NCBI RefSeq assembly: GCF_025966695.1
Contig: NZ_JAOEIY010000003.1
Coordinates: 186,001 to 250,000 of the forward strand
Source: Stutzerimonas sp. S1
GTDB lineage: Bacteria > Pseudomonadota > Gammaproteobacteria > Pseudomonadales > Pseudomonadaceae
Direction of reading: 5' to 3'
DNA length: 64,000 nucleotides
In this document: piece after piece, positions 53,542 to 64,000 of the stretch
How the letters are laid out: each line of letters opens with the position of its first letter
Numbering within the stretch: position 1 is the first letter of the stretch
Position numbers and translations under genes: made by a program
The notes under the pieces: generated by a model
The model's input: only the letters and a program-made list of their open reading frames with translations
Told to the model about the DNA's origin: nothing
Database searches by the model: none

Positions 53542-54188
53542 AGCGCCGGCTCGCAGACGTGGGCCAGGACGATCGATGCCCCGTGGGCGCGGTTGCTCGC
53601 GCCGAGCTTGCGTAGCGCGTTATGGATGTGGCTCTTGATCGTGTGGGTGCTCAGGTGCAGTTTCTGGGCGATGGCAGCGTTCGACAGGCCCTTGCCGGCG
53701 AGGGCGAGAATCTGCTTTTCGCGCAGGGTCAGTGCGTCGATGGCCTGGTCGGCGTGCGTCATCTGCCGATAGCGCAGCAGCAGCTTTTCCATCAGCGCCC
53801 GTGGCAGCCAGTCTCCGCCAGCGAGCAGGGTGTGAATGCCGCTGACGAAGTTGCTACGCAGGGTCGAGCGATAGAACACTCCGCGAATCCAGGGGTGCTG
53901 TTCGACGAGCTGACGCGCCTGATCGGGCAGTGCGTTGATCAGTGCGATCGGCGTATCCCCGACCTTGCGCAGCAACTGCAGGCAGTCTTCGTGGCTGAAG
54001 CTGCCGACGTCCAGCAGCAACAGCTCGCAATTGGCGTGCTCGGCGCGTAGGGTGCGCGCGCGCTGCAGACGGCAATGGGGATGGTCGAGCAGATGCTGGC
54101 GTAACGCGCTGTCGAGTAGCTCGCTGTTGGAAAGCAGTACCAGGCGTGACGCTAGCGGCACGATGGCCGGTGCGGCTTTGTCATTCAT
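53538..54188 (-). CDS. csgD: CsgD-like LuxR-family regulator
   Basis: 216 residues from ATG 54188, the same length as E. coli CsgD. The N-terminal receiver-like half includes NCELLLLDVGSFSHEDCLQL and the HPWIRGVFYRSTLRSNFVSG segment that resembles the corresponding part of CsgD. The C-terminal LuxR helix-turn-helix is LTLREKQILALAGKGLSNAA through LSTHTIKSHIHNALRKLGAS. It is the first gene of csgDEFG and expected to activate csgBA. The frame is open to 54278, but the added 30 residues are not family-like. Confidence 0.88.
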   Translation of the reverse strand: MNDKAAPAIVPLASRLVLLSNSELLDSALRQHLLDHPHCRLQRARTLRAEHANCELLLLDVGSFSHEDCLQLLRKVGDTPIALINALPDQARQLVEQHPWIRGVFYRSTLRSNFVSGIHTLLAGGDWLPRALMEKLLLRYRQMTHADQAIDALTLREKQILALAGKGLSNAAIAQKLHLSTHTIKSHIHNALRKLGASNRAHGASIVLAHVCEPAL

Positions 54189-54442
54189 TCGCAGATCCTT
54201 TGCTGAATGCGGACCGAGGCCGGTCCGGATGTCCCTCCACTCCCAGGAGGAATGGCCCTGTGACAGTACGAAATGCAAGGTAGTTCACCAGTGCGACAAT
54301 AAAAAGTCACGCTGGAAAATAATAGTCGGTTTTCCGACGAAAGGCTTGCCCTGTTTGGATTGTCGGAGAGCCGTGCCTGGCTAGGCTAAGATGGTCATCT
54401 TTTCTTCGGGGCTATTGCCGCGCCACATTGCTGGAGGTCGCG

Positions 54443-55078
54443 ATGGACGATCTGTCGTTCTGGCTGCTGTTTTTTTCTGCTGCCCTGGTGCTCAATCTTT
54501 CGCCGGGCCCGGACCTGCTCTATGTGCTGTCGCGCACCCTGTCGGGGGGTAGGCGCATCGGTGTGGTGTCGATGTGCGGTGTGTGCAGTGGCGCATTGAT
54601 TCACGTCGCCGCGGCGGCGCTGGGGATTTCGACGATTCTCGCCACCTCGGCGCAGGCCTTTGCGGTGGTCAAATATGTCGGTGCGGCCTATCTGATCTAT
54701 CTGGGTATCCAGGGCTTGCGTTCGGCCGGTGGCGGTATCCGCGTGCAGCTCGAAGCTCGCCCGCCGGTGTCCGCCTGGCGGGCCTACCGGCAAGGCGTGC
54801 TGGTCGATGTGCTCAACCCCAAGGCGGCGATCTTCTTCATGGCCTTCCTGCCGCAGTTCGTCCGCCCCGAGCACGGCGCGGTGGCGCTGCAGCTGTTCGT
54901 TCTCGGTGTGCTGGTGGTGCTGGTGGCGGTCATCGTCGAGTTTGCTCTGGTGCTGCTGGCGGCACGCGCGAGCAAGGCGTTGCGCAGCCATCAGGCGATC
55001 GGGCAGTGGCTCGATCGCATGCTGGGTTCGCTACTGGTTGGTCTGGGTGTGCGTCTTGGCCTGAGCGAGCGCTTGTAG
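54443..55078 (+). CDS. LysE/RhtB family amino-acid exporter
   Basis: 211 residues with about six helices. Family hallmarks: FSAALVLNLSPGPDLLYVLS at the N-terminus and YRQGVLVDVLNPKAAIFFMA in the middle. The substrate cannot be told from sequence. Start at 54443 behind a GGAGG; a TTG at 54428 is less likely. It is divergent from csgD. Confidence 0.87.
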   Translation: MDDLSFWLLFFSAALVLNLSPGPDLLYVLSRTLSGGRRIGVVSMCGVCSGALIHVAAAALGISTILATSAQAFAVVKYVGAAYLIYLGIQGLRSAGGGIRVQLEARPPVSAWRAYRQGVLVDVLNPKAAIFFMAFLPQFVRPEHGAVALQLFVLGVLVVLVAVIVEFALVLLAARASKALRSHQAIGQWLDRMLGSLLVGLGVRLGLSERL

Positions 55079-55144
55079 CGGCAGGAATCATCCGCGACTG
55101 CTGCGGGTCAGAGGTCTATGCCTGTTGCTGCCGGAGGAGCGCGA

Positions 55145-55594
55145 ATGTCACGTTTGAGCAAGAACACCACGGCCACGCTGATCCCGTGCCTGCGCTATCG
55201 CGATGTCCCGCGCGCGCTCGAGTGGCTGTGCCAGGCCTTCGACTTCGAGCGCCAGCGGGTCATCGAGGATCGGCAGGCAGGAGTCATCCATGCCGAGCTG
55301 AGCTTCGGCAACGGCATGCTCATGCTCGGGCCGGTGGTCGATTCAGCGTACGGCCGACTGCTGCGTCAGCCCGCAGAGATCGACGGTGCTTCTACCCAGG
55401 GCATCTATGTGGTGGTCAATAGCGCCGATGCGCTCTACACCCAGGCCAAGGCAGCCGGCGCGGAGATCGTCATCGAGCTGAAGGATGAGGATTACGGCGG
55501 TCGCGGCTTCAGCTGTCGCGACCTGGAAGGCCACCTCTGGAGTTTCGGTACCTACGATCCCTGGGCCGACCCGGCGAACGAGGAGCCTCACTAA
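55145..55594 (+). CDS. VOC-superfamily (glyoxalase-like) protein
   Basis: 149 residues: TATLIPCLRYRDVPRALEWL starts the first beta-alpha-beta unit, and GRGFSCRDLEGHLWSFGTY ends the second, as in PhnB/YaeR-type glyoxalase-fold proteins. Candidate metal ligands are the His/Glu in IHAELSFGNG and LEGHLW. No specific reaction can be assigned. Its end abuts the next gene directly. Confidence 0.82.
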   Translation: MSRLSKNTTATLIPCLRYRDVPRALEWLCQAFDFERQRVIEDRQAGVIHAELSFGNGMLMLGPVVDSAYGRLLRQPAEIDGASTQGIYVVVNSADALYTQAKAAGAEIVIELKDEDYGGRGFSCRDLEGHLWSFGTYDPWADPANEEPH

Positions 55595-56422
55595 GTGCGC
55601 TCGCTGCGCTTGTACGACGGTGGCGAGGTGCCGCTGATCGGCCAGGGCACCTGGCACATGGGCGAGCGATCTGCCGAACGGGCGCGCGACGTGGCGGCGC
55701 TGCGGCTCGGCATCGAACTGGGCATGACCCTCATCGATACTGCCGAGATGTACGGGGAGGGCGGTGCCGAGGAGGTGGTGGGTGAGGCAATCCGCAATCG
55801 CCGCGAACGGGTGTTCATAGTCAGCAAGGTCTACCCACACAACGCCAGCCGGCACGGCATCCCGCAGGCCTGCGAACGCAGCCTGCGGCGCCTGGGTTGC
55901 GACTATCTCGATCTGTACCTGCTGCATTGGCGCGGTGAATACCCGCTGGCTGAAACCGTCGAAGCCTTCGAACGGCTGCAGGCCGCCGGGCGGATTCGTC
56001 GCTGGGGTGTATCCAACCTAGATGTGGCCGACCTGCAGGAACTGCCGGATGGCGCAGCCTGTGCGACGAATCAGGTGTTGTACAACCCGCAGGCGCGTGG
56101 CATCGAATTCGACCTGCTGCCTTGGTGTCAGGCGCGCAGCATGCCGGTCATGGCCTACTGCCCGCTCGGTCAGGGTGGTGCGCTGCTGCGTCATCCGGCA
56201 TTGCTTGAAGTAGCTCGACGGCATGGCGTTCAACCCGGTCAGGTCGCTCTCGCCTGGGCGTTGCGCCAACCCGGGGTGCTGGTGATTCCGAAGGCGGTGG
56301 AACCTGCGCATCTGCGCGCCAATGCCTCGGCGGGCGAGCTGCGGCTGACGGGCGAGGACCTGGCGCTCATCGACAGCGCCTTTGCGCCGCCACGGCGACA
56401 GCAGCCACTGCAGATGGTATGA
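55595..56422 (+). CDS. Aldo/keto reductase
   Basis: 275 residues from GTG 55595, directly after the TAA of the VOC gene. Catalytic tetrad is visible: Asp in LIDTAEMYGEGGAEE, Tyr in the same stretch, Lys in VFIVSKVYPHNAS, His in LYLLHWRGEYP. NADP-binding region near the C-terminus LVIPKAVEPAHLRANA. The substrate is not known. It probably forms a two-gene unit with the VOC protein. Confidence 0.9.
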   Translation: MRSLRLYDGGEVPLIGQGTWHMGERSAERARDVAALRLGIELGMTLIDTAEMYGEGGAEEVVGEAIRNRRERVFIVSKVYPHNASRHGIPQACERSLRRLGCDYLDLYLLHWRGEYPLAETVEAFERLQAAGRIRRWGVSNLDVADLQELPDGAACATNQVLYNPQARGIEFDLLPWCQARSMPVMAYCPLGQGGALLRHPALLEVARRHGVQPGQVALAWALRQPGVLVIPKAVEPAHLRANASAGELRLTGEDLALIDSAFAPPRRQQPLQMV

Positions 56423-56429
56423 GGTCGGG

Positions 56430-57356
56430 CTAGCGTCCCTTGCTGGCGGCGCTGACGCCTTCCAGGGTAGCGAAGGAGGTGTCCTTGGCGGTCAGCAGGA
56501 AGTCGCGCATGAACGGCGAGTCGAGCATGTCCGCGCGGATGCCGGCGAACAGCGTGGCGAACAGGCCTTTTTCACCCAGCCGCTTGGCAGTCACGTAGCC
56601 GCGCGCACTGTATTCATGCAGTGCCCAGTTCGGCACGCAGCACACGCCTCGGCCGGAGGCGACCAGTTGCATCATCATCACCGTCAGCTCCGAGGTGCGC
56701 ACCTGCGCCGGCTCGACATCCGCCGGTTCGAGGAAGCGGGTGAAGATGTCCAGGCGGTCGCGCTCCACCGGATAGGTGATCAGCGTCTCGCTGGCCAGGT
56801 CGTCCGGCCGTACGTAGGGTCGTGCGGCCAGCGGGTGTTGGTTGGCTACTGCGAGCAACGCCTCGTAGGTGAACAGCGGAACATAGGTGATGCCCGGCAG
56901 TTCGACCGGATCGGAAGTCACCACCAGGTCGAGGTCGCCGCGAGCCAGTGCCGGCAGTGGCGCAAAGGAAAATCCCGAAGCCAGGTCCAGTTCGACTTCC
57001 GGCCAGGCATCGCGAAACTGGTCGATGGTCGGCATCAGCCACTGGAAACAGCTGTGACATTCAATGGCCATGTGCAGACGGCCGGCGGTGCCGCCGGCCA
57101 GGCGGGCGAGGTCTCGTTCGGCGCTGCGCAGTTGCGGTAGCAGACTGTCGGCCAGTTGCAGCAGGCGCAGGCCGGCGCTGGTGAACCGCACCGGACGCGT
57201 CTTGCGCACGAACAGCTGTACGCCGAGGCGCTCTTCCAGCTCCTTGAACTGATGCGAGAGCGCCGACTGCGTGAGATGCAGTCGCTCGGCAGCCTCGACC
57301 AGACTGTCGGTTTCGCGTAGTGCATGAAGCGTCTTCAGGTGGCGTATTTCCAACAT
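56430..57356 (-). CDS. metR: LysR-family regulator MetR
   Basis: 308 residues from MLEIRHLKTLHALRETDSLV. The winged helix-turn-helix reads AAERLHLTQSALSHQFKELE, and the effector domain starts near RLHMAIECHSCFQWLMPTID, typical of MetR, which binds homocysteine. It diverges from metE, with the candidate operator between them, which is the classic arrangement. Confidence 0.94.
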   Translation of the reverse strand: MLEIRHLKTLHALRETDSLVEAAERLHLTQSALSHQFKELEERLGVQLFVRKTRPVRFTSAGLRLLQLADSLLPQLRSAERDLARLAGGTAGRLHMAIECHSCFQWLMPTIDQFRDAWPEVELDLASGFSFAPLPALARGDLDLVVTSDPVELPGITYVPLFTYEALLAVANQHPLAARPYVRPDDLASETLITYPVERDRLDIFTRFLEPADVEPAQVRTSELTVMMMQLVASGRGVCCVPNWALHEYSARGYVTAKRLGEKGLFATLFAGIRADMLDSPFMRDFLLTAKDTSFATLEGVSAASKGR

Positions 57357-57514
57357 GCCGGCAATCCTTGCGTTTACGTAGTAGTCAGCGTTCGACTGGT
57401 TAACCGATATGAGCAAGGCTCATTAGTGGGCCAGTGTGCGCAGCGTACGCCGACTTGTCGAGCGTGCCGCGCAGAAGTCGCCCGGACGGTAGGTTTATGA
57501 ATTATTCTACTGAT

Positions 57515-57527
57515 TAATGTTAATTCA
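57515..57527 (+). promoter_or_regulatory. MetR-box-like site upstream of metE
   Basis: taatgttaattca agrees at seven of the nine fixed positions with the MetR consensus TGAA-N2-T-N2-TTCA, 69 bp ahead of metE. It sits in an AT-rich stretch that probably also carries the metE promoter. Confidence 0.5.
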
Positions 57528-57596
57528 TTGAGTTTGTTTCATGGCTTTGTGCGCCAGACAATCGCTCCGGTCATTCAAGGTGAACGGAGATTGGGC

Positions 57597-59900
57597 ATGG
57601 CTATAGCGCACTCACTGGGTTTCCCCCGCATCGGGCGCGATCGGGAATTGAAGAAAGCTCTGGAGTCCTATTGGAGGAGCGAGCTGGATGAAGCCGGGCT
57701 GCGCGAGGTTGGCCGCGAGTTGCGAGCACGGCACTGGCAGGTCCAGGCGGATGCGGGCATCCAGCTGCTGCCGGTGGGCGACTTCGCCTGGTACGACCAG
57801 GTGCTGAGCCACTCGCTGATGTTCGGCGTGATTCCCCAGCGCTTCCGCCCGGCCAGCGGCGAGGTCGGTCTGGATACCCTGTTCAGCATGGCCCGCGGCG
57901 TCAGCGGAAGTTGCTGCGGCGGCGGCGCGCAGGCTCAGGAAATGACCAAGTGGTTCGATACCAACTATCACTATCTGGTACCGGAGTTCGACGCACAGCA
58001 GCAGTTCGAGCTGAGCTGGACGCAGCTGTTCGAGGAGGTCGACGAGGCGCTGGCGCTAGGCCATGCAGTCAAACCGGTGGTGATCGGCCCACTGAGCTAT
58101 CTCTGGCTGGGCAAGGCCAGGGGCGGCGACTTCGACAAGTTGGAGCTGCTCGAGCGCCTGCTGCCGGTCTATGCCCAAGTGCTCGAGCGTCTGGCGACAC
58201 AGGGCGTGGAGTGGGTGCAGATCGACGAGCCGATTCTGGCATTGGATCTGCCGCAGGACTGGAAGAATGCCTTCGAGCGTGCCTACAACCAGCTGCAGCG
58301 CGCGCCGCTGAAGAAGCTGGTCGCGACCTATTTCGGCGGTCTGGACGACAACCTCGGGCTGGCGGCGATGCTGCCGGTAGACGGCCTGCATATCGATCTG
58401 GTGCGCGCGCCGGAGCAGTACCCGGTGATTCTCGATCGACTGCCGGCATACAAGGTGCTCTCGCTCGGTCTGGTCGACGGACGCAACGTCTGGCGCTGCG
58501 ACCTGGACAAGGCGCTGGCGGTGCTGCGCCATGCAGCCGAGCGTCTCGGCGAGCGACTGTGGGTGGCGCCCTCCTGCTCACTGCTGCACAGTCCGGTGGA
58601 TCTGCAGCGCGAAGACCGACTGGATGACGAGCTGAAGAGCTGGCTGGCTTTCGCCGTGCAGAAATGCGCCGAAGTGGCGGTGCTGGCCCGTGCGCTCAAC
58701 CAGTTGGATGCTCCTGAGGTGCAGGCCGCCCTGGCCGAGAGTCGTGCGGTGCAGCAGGCGCGTGCCAGCTCGCCGCGCATCCATAATCCGGCGGTGCGCG
58801 AGCGCCTGGCCGCGGTAACGGCCGCCGATAGTCGGCGGGCCAGCCCGTTTGCCGAACGCATCGAGAAGCAGCGCGAGCGTCTGCAGCTGCCCGCGTTCCC
58901 CACCACCACCATCGGTTCCTTTCCGCAGACCGCGGCGATCCGCCTGGCGCGCCAGGCTTACAAGCTGGGCAAGCTCGACGAGACCGACTACGTCGAAGCC
59001 ATGCAGGCGGAGATCCGTCATGCGGTGGCGGTGCAGGAGCAGCTTGGTCTGGACGTGCTGGTGCATGGCGAGGCCGAACGCAACGACATGGTCGAGTACT
59101 TTGCCGAGCAGCTCGACGGCTACGCCTTCACCCGCTTCGGCTGGGTGCAGAGCTACGGTTCGCGCTGCGTCAAACCGGCGATCATTTACGGCGACCTCAG
59201 CCGGCCGCGGCCGATGACCGTGGAGTGGATTCGCTACGCCCAGCAGCAGACCGACAAGCCGATGAAGGGCATGCTCACCGGCCCGGTGACCATGCTGATG
59301 TGGTCCTTCCCGCGCGAGGACGTCAGTCGCGAAGAGCAGGCGCGACAGCTGGCGCTGGCGATCCGCGACGAGGTCTGCGACCTGGAGGCGGCCGACATCC
59401 GCATCGTGCAGATCGACGAGGCGGCGTTCCGCGAGGGCCTGCCGCTGCGTCGCGCGCAGTGGCAGGCCTATCTCGACTGGGCGGTGGAAGCCTTCCGTCT
59501 GTGTGCCAGCGGTGTGCGCGACGAAACGCAGATCCACACCCACATGTGCTACAGCGAGTTCAACGATGTGATCGAGGCGATCGCCGCGATGGACGCCGAC
59601 GTCATCACCATCGAGACCTCGCGCTCGCAGATGGAGCTGCTGGAAGCGTTCCGCGCCTTCGACTATCCCAACGACATCGGTCCGGGCGTCTACGACATCC
59701 ACTCGCCGCGGGTGCCGAACACGGCGGAGATGGTCGAGCTGCTGGAAAAGGCTGTCGAGCGCATTCCCGCCGAGCGGTTGTGGGTCAATCCCGATTGCGG
59801 ACTCAAGACCCGAGGCTGGCCGGAGACCGAGGCCGCCCTGGTGAACATGGTGGCGGCGGCGCGTCAGCTGCGTCGGCGCTACGCCCGCCAGGTCGCCTAG
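57597..59900 (+). CDS. metE: Cobalamin-independent methionine synthase
   Basis: 767 residues; transfers the methyl group of 5-methyl-THF-polyglutamate to homocysteine. The start [20 protein letters not shown] at 57597 is characteristic, although the frame is open to 57528. The zinc-site residues are present in [13 protein letters not shown] (His-x-Cys) and [12 protein letters not shown] (Cys). The methyl donor region [15 protein letters not shown] is intact. It is divergent from metR and convergent with glpD, 21 bp away. Confidence 0.96.
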   Translation: MAIAHSLGFPRIGRDRELKKALESYWRSELDEAGLREVGRELRARHWQVQADAGIQLLPVGDFAWYDQVLSHSLMFGVIPQRFRPASGEVGLDTLFSMARGVSGSCCGGGAQAQEMTKWFDTNYHYLVPEFDAQQQFELSWTQLFEEVDEALALGHAVKPVVIGPLSYLWLGKARGGDFDKLELLERLLPVYAQVLERLATQGVEWVQIDEPILALDLPQDWKNAFERAYNQLQRAPLKKLVATYFGGLDDNLGLAAMLPVDGLHIDLVRAPEQYPVILDRLPAYKVLSLGLVDGRNVWRCDLDKALAVLRHAAERLGERLWVAPSCSLLHSPVDLQREDRLDDELKSWLAFAVQKCAEVAVLARALNQLDAPEVQAALAESRAVQQARASSPRIHNPAVRERLAAVTAADSRRASPFAERIEKQRERLQLPAFPTTTIGSFPQTAAIRLARQAYKLGKLDETDYVEAMQAEIRHAVAVQEQLGLDVLVHGEAERNDMVEYFAEQLDGYAFTRFGWVQSYGSRCVKPAIIYGDLSRPRPMTVEWIRYAQQQTDKPMKGMLTGPVTMLMWSFPREDVSREEQARQLALAIRDEVCDLEAADIRIVQIDEAAFREGLPLRRAQWQAYLDWAVEAFRLCASGVRDETQIHTHMCYSEFNDVIEAIAAMDADVITIETSRSQMELLEAFRAFDYPNDIGPGVYDIHSPRVPNTAEMVELLEKAVERIPAERLWVNPDCGLKTRGWPETEAALVNMVAAARQLRRRYARQVA

Positions 59901-59921
59901 GACGATCGCCTGCCAGGTCGA

Positions 59922-61481
59922 TCAGGCTTGGCAGGCTGCGTCCTCGGCGCCCGCATCGAACAGCGGCAGGCGTTCGCGCGTCAGCTGGTCCATATACTGT
60001 TGCAGGCGCGTACCGCCGTCGGCTGCGATAAACAGGCCGAGCTTGGTCCGTCGCCAGAGAATGTCCTCGGCAGTCAGTGCCCATTCCTCGGCGATCAGGT
60101 AATCCACCTCGCGCGCGTACAGCCCGACACCGAAATGCTCGCCGAGATCGGCCAGGCCGCGCATACCCTTGAGTAGCTTCCAGCTGCGGCTGCCATAGCT
60201 GTGTGCCCAGCGTCGGGCGATGACTTCGGGCAGCCAGGGTGCGCCGGTGCAGAGCGCTTCGGTGAGGTCGAGCAGGGTGGTCATGTCTTCGCCGCCGGGC
60301 AGGCGTGCATCGTGGGTCCAGGCCGGTTTCATCCGCACGAACCAGGGCGCGAGTTCGGCCAGCGCGGCTTCGGCGAGCTTGCGGTAGGTGGTCAGCTTGC
60401 CGCCGAACACCGAGAGCAGCGGTGCCTCGTTGCCGTGGGCGGTGAGCGCCAGGGTGTAGTCGCGGGTGATCGCCGAAGGCTCGGCGGACTCGTCATCACA
60501 CAACGGTCGGACGCCGGCGTAGCGGTAGCGAATATCTTCTGCCTGCAGCTGACGTTTGAAATGGCGGTTGACCACCGCCAGCAGGTAATCGACTTCCGCC
60601 TCGGTGACTGTCACCTGGGTCGGGTCGCCTCGGTACTCGCGATCGGTGGTGCCGATCAGGCTGAACTGCTCCAGATAGGGAATCACGAAGACGATGCGAC
60701 GGTCGTCGTTCTGCAGGATGTACGCCTGCTCGCCGTCGTAGAGCTTGGGCACGATCAGGTGGCTGCCCTGAATCAGGCGAATCTCGTGCGCGGGTTGCAG
60801 CTTGAGGTCATCGCGTAGGAACTGGGCGACCCAGGGGCCGGCGGCGTTGACCAGCGCGCGGGCGCGTACCGAGTAGCGACTGCCGTCGACACGTTCCAGG
60901 TGCAGGTGCCAGAGGCCCCGGCTGCTGCGCGCGCTGACGCAGCGGGTGCGGGTGTGGATATGCGCGCCGTGTTCGCGGGCAGTCATGGCGTTGAGCACTA
61001 CCAGGCGGGCATCGTCGACCCAGCAGTCGGAATACTCGAAACCCTGGGTGATATCGGCCTTGAGCGGGCTTTCCGCGCCGAAGTGCAGGCGGCGTGAGCC
61101 GGCGAGATGTTCGCGCTTGCCCAGATGGTCGTAGAGGAACAGGCCGGTGCGGATCATCCAGGACGGCCGCAGATGCGGGCGGTAGGGCAGGATGAAGCGT
61201 AGCGGGGCGACGATGTGCGGCGCCTTGGCGAGCAGCACCTCCCGTTCGGCCAGCGCCTCGCGCACCAGGCGCAACTCGTAGTGTTCGAGATAGCGCAGGC
61301 CGCCATGCACCAGCTTGCTGCTGGCCGAAGAAGTGTGTTGCGCGAGATCGCCCTGCTCGCAGAGGTAGACCGACAGGCCGCGGCCGGCGGCATCCGCGGC
61401 GATGCCGACGCCGTTGATGCCGCCGCCGACCACGGCGAGGTCATAGACTTCGGCGACGGGCGCGAGGGGGGGATGCTGCAT
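59922..61481 (-). CDS. glpD: Aerobic glycerol-3-phosphate dehydrogenase
   Basis: 519 residues. FAD-binding motif YDLAVVGGGINGVGIAADAA near the start, HTSSASSKLVHGGLRYLEHY, and the GGKLTTYRKLAEAALAELAP region typical of GlpD. It oxidises glycerol-3-phosphate to DHAP at the inner membrane, passing electrons to quinone. The rest of the glp regulon (glpF, glpK, glpR) is not visible here. Confidence 0.95.
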   Translation of the reverse strand: MQHPPLAPVAEVYDLAVVGGGINGVGIAADAAGRGLSVYLCEQGDLAQHTSSASSKLVHGGLRYLEHYELRLVREALAEREVLLAKAPHIVAPLRFILPYRPHLRPSWMIRTGLFLYDHLGKREHLAGSRRLHFGAESPLKADITQGFEYSDCWVDDARLVVLNAMTAREHGAHIHTRTRCVSARSSRGLWHLHLERVDGSRYSVRARALVNAAGPWVAQFLRDDLKLQPAHEIRLIQGSHLIVPKLYDGEQAYILQNDDRRIVFVIPYLEQFSLIGTTDREYRGDPTQVTVTEAEVDYLLAVVNRHFKRQLQAEDIRYRYAGVRPLCDDESAEPSAITRDYTLALTAHGNEAPLLSVFGGKLTTYRKLAEAALAELAPWFVRMKPAWTHDARLPGGEDMTTLLDLTEALCTGAPWLPEVIARRWAHSYGSRSWKLLKGMRGLADLGEHFGVGLYAREVDYLIAEEWALTAEDILWRRTKLGLFIAADGGTRLQQYMDQLTRERLPLFDAGAEDAACQA

Positions 61482-61601
61482 GGGCTGGCCACCGGAGATG
61501 CGTTGCGTGTTAGGGGTTGTCGATGTTTCCCTCGCGGCTTGCGATGAAACCTCAACAGCTCCTAAGGTACAGGCATTCAGCCACCCACATCATTACAGAA
61601 C

Positions 61602-62072
61602 ATGACTCCTGCCATCGATCTGCTGAAAAAAGCCCGCGCCGAGCACCGTGTGCATAGCTACGAACACGATCCCAAATCCGCCTCCTATGGACTGGAAGCC
61701 GCAGAGAAGCTCGGCCTCGAGCCTGCGCGGGTATTCAAGACGCTACTCGCCTGCAGCGAGAAGAACGAGTTGTTGGTAGCCGTGGTGCCGGTGGCTGGCA
61801 CGCTCGATCTCAAGGCGCTGGCGCAGGCGGCGGCGGTGAAGAAAGTGGAGATGGCCGATCCGCTGCTGGCGCAACGGGTGACCGGCTATCTCGTCGGCGG
61901 CATCAGCCCGCTAGGACAGAAGAAGCGCCTGCGCACGTTCATCGACAGTTCGGCGCAAACCCAGCCGAGCATCTTCGTCAGTGCCGGTCGTCGTGGGCTG
62001 GAAGTCGAACTGGCGCCCGCGCTGCTGGCTGAGCAGACTCGCGCGAGCTTCGCGCCGATCGGTCGCGGCTGA
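61602..62072 (+). CDS. ybaK: Cys-tRNA(Pro) deacylase YbaK/EbsC
   Basis: 156 residues of the YbaK fold: MTPAIDLLKKARAEHRVHSY, VFKTLLACSEKNELLVAVVP with the conserved KTL, and VGGISPLGQKKRLRTFIDSS containing the catalytic GxSPxG loop. It hydrolyses tRNA(Pro) mischarged with cysteine. Confidence 0.94.
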   Translation: MTPAIDLLKKARAEHRVHSYEHDPKSASYGLEAAEKLGLEPARVFKTLLACSEKNELLVAVVPVAGTLDLKALAQAAAVKKVEMADPLLAQRVTGYLVGGISPLGQKKRLRTFIDSSAQTQPSIFVSAGRRGLEVELAPALLAEQTRASFAPIGRG

Positions 62073-62125
62073 TTGGAGAACTGGCGTCAATCACGCACGG
62101 CCCGCTGAGCGGGCGAGGTGCTGGC

Positions 62126-63766
<1,641 letters not shown>

Positions 63767-63872
63767 TTACCGAGGCGGCGCCTTATGCGCTGGCGTGGTC
63801 GACGGGCATAATGCGCGCTGCGCCGATCACCAATCGGCGTTCCCGCCGTTGCCCCCGAGGTTCTGCTTTTCA

Positions 63873-64000
63873 ATGAGCGTCGCCGAGTCCAAACCCTGGT
63901 TCGTCTATCTGGTGCGTGCGGCCAACGGCGCGCTGTATTGCGGCATCAGCGATGATGCCCAGCGTCGCTTCAGCGATCACCAGCGCGGGCGGGGCGCGCG
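63873..64000 (+). CDS. GIY-YIG nuclease-domain protein (partial, runs off the right end)
   Basis: Starts [20 protein letters not shown], followed by [20 protein letters not shown], which is the N-terminal part of the UPF0213/YhbQ subgroup of GIY-YIG domains (here YLV...YCG in place of GIY...YIG). Only about 42 residues are inside the window. The YhbQ type is a short stand-alone domain. Confidence 0.82.
   Translation, partial: MSVAESKPWFVYLVRAANGALYCGISDDAQRRFSDHQRGRGA

Overview
The window is high-GC, densely packed chromosome of a gammaproteobacterium, most likely a Pseudomonadaceae member of the Stutzerimonas (Pseudomonas stutzeri) type. The grounds are codon-position GC bias strong enough to open long antisense frames, the csdAE-dapD-yffB-dapC and purMN-DUF3108 / DUF2066-perM-hda neighbourhoods typical of Pseudomonas, and a tsdBA pair of the kind described in P. 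stutzeri. This placement is inference from gene content. No rRNA, tRNA, IS element, integrase or CRISPR array was seen.

Layout. 1-6.8 kb: a truncated periplasmic binding protein, an AdrA/DgcC-type diguanylate cyclase, an ankyrin protein, a di-heme peroxidase-like cytochrome, two small genes of unknown function and the thiosulfate dehydrogenase pair tsdBA. 7-20 kb: housekeeping genes, namely a KAS III-like enzyme, the cysteine desulfurase system csdA/csdE, lysine/DAP synthesis (dapD, dapC), a thioredoxin, purMN, perM and hda.

20-44 kb is the centrepiece, a complete catecholate siderophore locus. A plus-strand operon (isochorismate synthase, DHB-AMP ligase, isochorismatase-ArCP, C-A-PCP NRPS, DHB dehydrogenase, TubC-C-A-PCP-E NRPS, stand-alone A domain) has the gene order C-E-B-F-A-G-H that I recall for the amonabactin cluster of Aeromonas. 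Hand-read specificity codes predict a cationic residue (Lys-like) for the first NRPS and glycine for the stand-alone A domain, which fits an amonabactin-type DHB/Lys/Gly product. No thioesterase domain is present. A convergent minus-strand operon encodes an MFS exporter candidate, a TonB receptor and a FepDGC-type ABC importer with its binding protein. A FhuF-like 2Fe-2S reductase diverges from it. Both operons have convincing Fur-box sequences at their 5' ends, so synthesis, export, uptake and reductive iron release are probably co-repressed by iron. About 0.8 kb of non-coding DNA rich in inverted repeats separates the two convergent operons.

44-49.4 kb: a methyltransferase, small envelope proteins, and a nucleobase-uptake module (Tsx-like outer-membrane channel, NCS2 permease, RutR-like TetR regulator) with a shared candidate operator. 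49.9-54.2 kb: a complete curli locus running csgD-E-F-G, terminator, csgB-A on one strand, with an unusually long CsgA of about 17 repeats and no csgC. The AdrA-like cyclase at the left end is of the family that CsgD controls in enterobacteria. 54.4-64 kb: a LysE exporter, VOC protein, aldo/keto reductase, divergent metR/metE, glpD, ybaK, mltF and a truncated GIY-YIG gene.
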